Below, one piece after another: positions 61,593 through 64,000 of a stretch of DNA of 64,000 nt. Where the stretch lies: assembly GCA_914767715.1 (NCBI GenBank), contig OU612066.1, forward strand, positions 36,554,283-36,618,282, written 5' to 3'. The stretch's first letter is position 1. Each line of letters begins with the position of its first letter. A model generated the notes under the pieces. The model searched no databases and was not told where the DNA came from. It worked only from the letters and a program-made list of their open reading frames with translations. The position numbers were made by a program, and so were the translations under genes. This DNA comes from Membranipora membranacea (lineage: Eukaryota > Bryozoa > Gymnolaemata > Cheilostomatida > Membraniporidae).

Positions 61593-61973
61593 ATGTCCTC
61601 AACTGGCTTATCTAAAGTTTACTGTGCTTTTATTAGATCAGTTCTCTGTTATGGTGCGCCAGTTTTTTATCAATTTTTATCAGACACTACGAAATCGAAG
61701 CTAGATCATGTTCAAGACCCTGCCACCCGAATTATTTTCCCTCATACGCCATATTGTGACAGGCTGGATATGCTTGATTTGATTGCATTCAATGATTTTA
61801 TTATACGTCAATCTACCACGCATTTTTGTAAGGTGGCCAACAGCTGTGCACATCCGCTACATGATAGAATCATTTTTGATAACTCCAGGATACCTCTAGA
61901 TTCCATACTGTTTTTAGACCAAAGAAAGCGAGGACAGAGAAAAGTAATAACAGCTTCTTTACTTTTTATATAA
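61593..61973 (+). mobile_element. LINE C-terminal fragment
   Basis: A 126-codon open frame encodes only the post-reverse-transcriptase domain: VYCAFIRSVLCYGAPVFY, SKLDHVQDPATRIIF, HPLHDRI and QRKRGQRKV. This arrangement (RSVLxYGxPVF, then KLDxVQxRATRII) is typical of the end of CR1/Jockey-like ORF2. It is a 5'-truncated copy and no tail repeat is obvious. It is open but too short to be functional. Confidence 0.8.
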
Positions 61974-62424
61974 ATTACTATAATTCTGGACACAAATTTT
62001 AGTGTAAACATTCAAGTACTATCATTGATGCTTCCCAACTTCAAAAGATAATTATGAATGTACAAATATACTATCTTTAGCACCAGCTTCACTCACTCAA
62101 ATCTCTTAACACATTACACTGTGCATATTTTGTATCATTCATTCCAAACCATAATTTGGTGAACATTTGATATTATGGATTTGAATGGTAGTCAAGGTAA
62201 ACTGTCTATGAGGTGGGTGGCTCTGCCATGGTAACCTGACATGGTAATTTCAGAGTAATCAATCAAATCTGTCAAAAAGAACTGAAAGTGGGAGAATTAG
62301 GAATAAGAATTACAATAATTTACAGTTGGATGATCCCAACTAATCCTAAATGATCTAATCAGGTATCCAAGGTTACTTCTGGCCATGGGCCAACCAAACT
62401 GAGGTTTCCTATATCTCCATCAAT
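61974..62424. other. Intergenic, upstream of tRNA
   Basis: No gene recognised between the LINE fragment and the tRNA-Gln gene. Confidence 0.5.
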
Positions 62425-62496
62425 GGTTCCATGGTGTAATGGTTAGCACTCTGGACTTTGAATCCAGCGATCCGAGTTCAAATCTCGGTGGAACCT
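62425..62496 (+). tRNA. tRNA-Gln (UUG)
   Basis: A 72-base cloverleaf. The acceptor stem GGTTCCA pairs with TGGAACC. The D-arm contains tgtaatggtta. The anticodon stem CTGGA/TCCAG encloses the loop CTTTGAA, giving anticodon TTG. The T-arm contains gagttcaaatctc, which is also the internal B box. No intron. CCA is not encoded, as expected for a eukaryotic nuclear gene. A TTTT run at 62496-62499 serves as the RNA polymerase III terminator. It appears functional. Confidence 0.95.
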
Positions 62497-62499
62497 TTT
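62496..62499 (+). terminator. RNA polymerase III terminator of tRNA-Gln
   Basis: Four Ts, overlapping the discriminator base, directly follow the acceptor stem. Confidence 0.7.
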
Positions 62500-62686
62500 G
62501 TTTTGATTCTGGAGAGCACCAGAGACTATTCTAAAGCACTTCACACACCAGGGAGAGACTGTTGAAGGTACACTGCACTGACTTGCCTTGAGAATCATTC
62601 CTGCTCAACTCAATTACTGGATATCAAAGTTTAAGAGCTGACCATGGTTGTTTTCTATTTAAATGTTGATTTTATTTTCATACCAG

Positions 62687-62717
62687 TTCCTGAGACACAG
62701 AGAAACGATAGCAACAC

Positions 62718-62755
<38 letters not shown>

Positions 62756-62814
62756 CAGCTAAGATTGGTTCACACGATGGGGCAGAACTGTCTGTAACTC
62801 CCACTCTGCATTGA
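62687..62814 (+). CDS. Candidate terminal exon with polyalanine tract
   Basis: After a good acceptor (tttcataccag|TT) a frame runs to TGA at 62812-62814. It encodes PETQRNDSNT, eleven consecutive alanines from a (GCA)11 tract at 62719-62751, then VAAKIGSHDGAELSVTPTLH. Either it is the C-terminal exon of an unidentified gene, or a microsatellite that happens to be open. No upstream exon was recognised. Confidence 0.35.
62719..62751 (+). repeat. (GCA)11 trinucleotide repeat
   Basis: Eleven perfect GCA units followed by GTA GCA. Length variation is expected here. Confidence 0.95.
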
Positions 62815-63312
62815 TCTACTCAGGTATTCCACTGTGAGCTTAGTGTACTATGTTACTCTGTGGGTTAGTATACACACTTCAATTCATATCACAGTTCTCG
62901 GCTGCATATATAGCTATAAGATATCAAAAGAAAAATAAGATGTTTAATTTAATGTATTCAATCGTTTTTTCACCAGCAGTTGTATGGATGGTCACTAAAC
63001 AAATTATGCGATCCCGTGCTATAAGGTTATCATCATTTAGGTGACTGGTTAGAAATGCTGCCTGCTGTTTGGGTATTTCTTGGCCACAGTAAAATTGTTC
63101 AATTTTAAAGAAACCAATAGCAAGTTGTCTTGTGTGTGAAGATTTATTTTTTTATTTTTACATGTTAAATTTTGCACAGAGATGAATTGTTTGCTGTTGA
63201 TTTACCAATAATATAACATATTATTTTCAACATTTTATTCCAAATCGGACAATGAGCTACTTCAATTGAGTTAAATACAGCTCTGCAAGACATCTTTTCT
63301 TGTCTGTTTCAG
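62815..63312. other. Probably upstream intron or flank of collagen-C4-like gene
   Basis: No exon recognised. The reading frame at 62850-63044 has no family resemblance. Confidence 0.4.
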
Positions 63313-64000
63313 GATTTGCTTCTGGTACATAATACTCAACAACAAGAGGTGGTGCAAATTATTAGTCAATGCATGCTTTTGGATCCTAAGTACAGTGAAT
63401 ATATCCAGGTGGACATTATGCCATATTGTCTGGAGTAGAATATGAGACCATAGGCACAATATTCCAATCCTTTTATCAGCACAATGTACCCTGCGCATGC
63501 TGTTATACCACTAACTCTGCCACCATGATGATCCCTGCAAAGAGAACCTGTCCTCCTAACTGGAAAGAAGAGTTCCAAGGTCGGTTTTTAATAGTAGAAG
63601 AATTGCAGACCTAGTTTCTTTGCCTGAGCAAGGATAGTATAAAAATAAGACATGAACACCGATTCCAAAGCCGGCTAGCTATCTTCTAACCAAGTGGTCA
63701 CTGAAGCTTGAACTCCCTGTGATGAGGAACATCAGGGCTGTGCAAATCTGTTCCAGTATGCTGTCAGAAAACCCGATACATCTACCTCCTTTCTGTTACT
63801 CATCACCTGTAATAATTGGATTCTAATTTTGATTCTTAGATTTCAATCTAATACTTAAGCTATATTTATTCTCAGAAATGTACTTAAAAAACTGCACTAG
63901 AAGTGATTCTGATATTTGAAAGTCTAATTTCAGCTTATTTTATGACTGACCATGGATCTCATCATCAGAGAAGAACATTTGAATGTGTAGACTCAGAACC
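63313..64000 (+). pseudogene. Short-chain collagen C4-like C-terminal domain, damaged and partial
   Basis: Two exons are visible: 63313-63579, and 63934 to the window end. The encoded pieces TTRGGAN, DPKYSEY, GGHYAILSGVEYETIG, HNVPCACCY, MMIPAKRTCPPNWKEEF, YFMTDHGSHHQRRTFECVDS appear in the order of the C-terminal domain of short-chain collagen C4-type extracellular proteins, common in sponges, cnidarians and molluscs. The first exon has TAA (63330-63332) and TAG (63363-63365). Its middle part (DPKYSEY) lies in a different frame from the flanking parts, implying compensating indels. The donor gtcggt is weak. It is probably a pseudogene. Further exons may lie upstream outside recognition, and more lies beyond the window. 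Confidence 0.7.

Overview
This is animal (metazoan) nuclear DNA, most likely from a marine invertebrate; I cannot name the phylum. Genes are split by GT-AG introns. The sequence is AT-rich and full of non-LTR retrotransposons, inverted-repeat DNA transposons and minisatellites. One nuclear tRNA gene is present. Nothing looks bacterial, viral or CRISPR-like.

Layout. 1-4.9 kb: no convincing gene; a 25-bp satellite and G-rich local duplications. 4.9-22.4 kb: a large inverted duplication. The left arm (4915-14122) and right arm (18172-22375) share a head-to-head gene pair, an SLC16-type monocarboxylate transporter (MCT) and a GNAT-family N-acetyltransferase. The left arm carries a 2.7-kb insert and a 3271-bp foldback transposon whose empty site survives in the right arm. 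The 4-kb spacer holds repeated copies of an unidentified coding-like unit. 21.7-24.1 kb: MCT copy B, disabled by a nonsense codon and an 11-bp deletion. 25.2-29.0 kb: a 3.8-kb inverted-repeat element flanked by TTAA. 29.9-32.9 kb: a LINE lacking its reverse-transcriptase core. 36.5-39.4 kb: MCT copy C, intact, 434 aa in three exons (minus strand). 41.3-44.3 kb: an intact four-exon gene for a 131-aa secreted phospholipase A2-like protein (minus strand). 45.4-46.1 kb: a 15-copy 43-bp minisatellite, followed by a degenerate phospholipase relic. 48.9-51.3 kb: a second LINE split by two 377-bp MITEs. 51.6-56.4 kb: an apparently intact ten-exon SLC15/POT peptide-transporter-like gene (plus strand, 515 aa). 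56.6-62.0 kb: more LINE fragments and an 836-bp inverted-repeat element. 62.4 kb: tRNA-Gln(UUG). 63.3-64.0 kb: a damaged short-chain-collagen-C4-like gene running off the window.

Only three protein genes look functional from sequence alone: MCT copy C, the secreted phospholipase-like gene and the SLC15-like transporter. They are not an operon and nothing shows that they act together, although two are membrane transporters. The inverted duplication holds two damaged MCT-GNAT pairs with different lesions in each arm. All exon boundaries were read by eye from splice consensus, reading-frame phase and comparison between copies.
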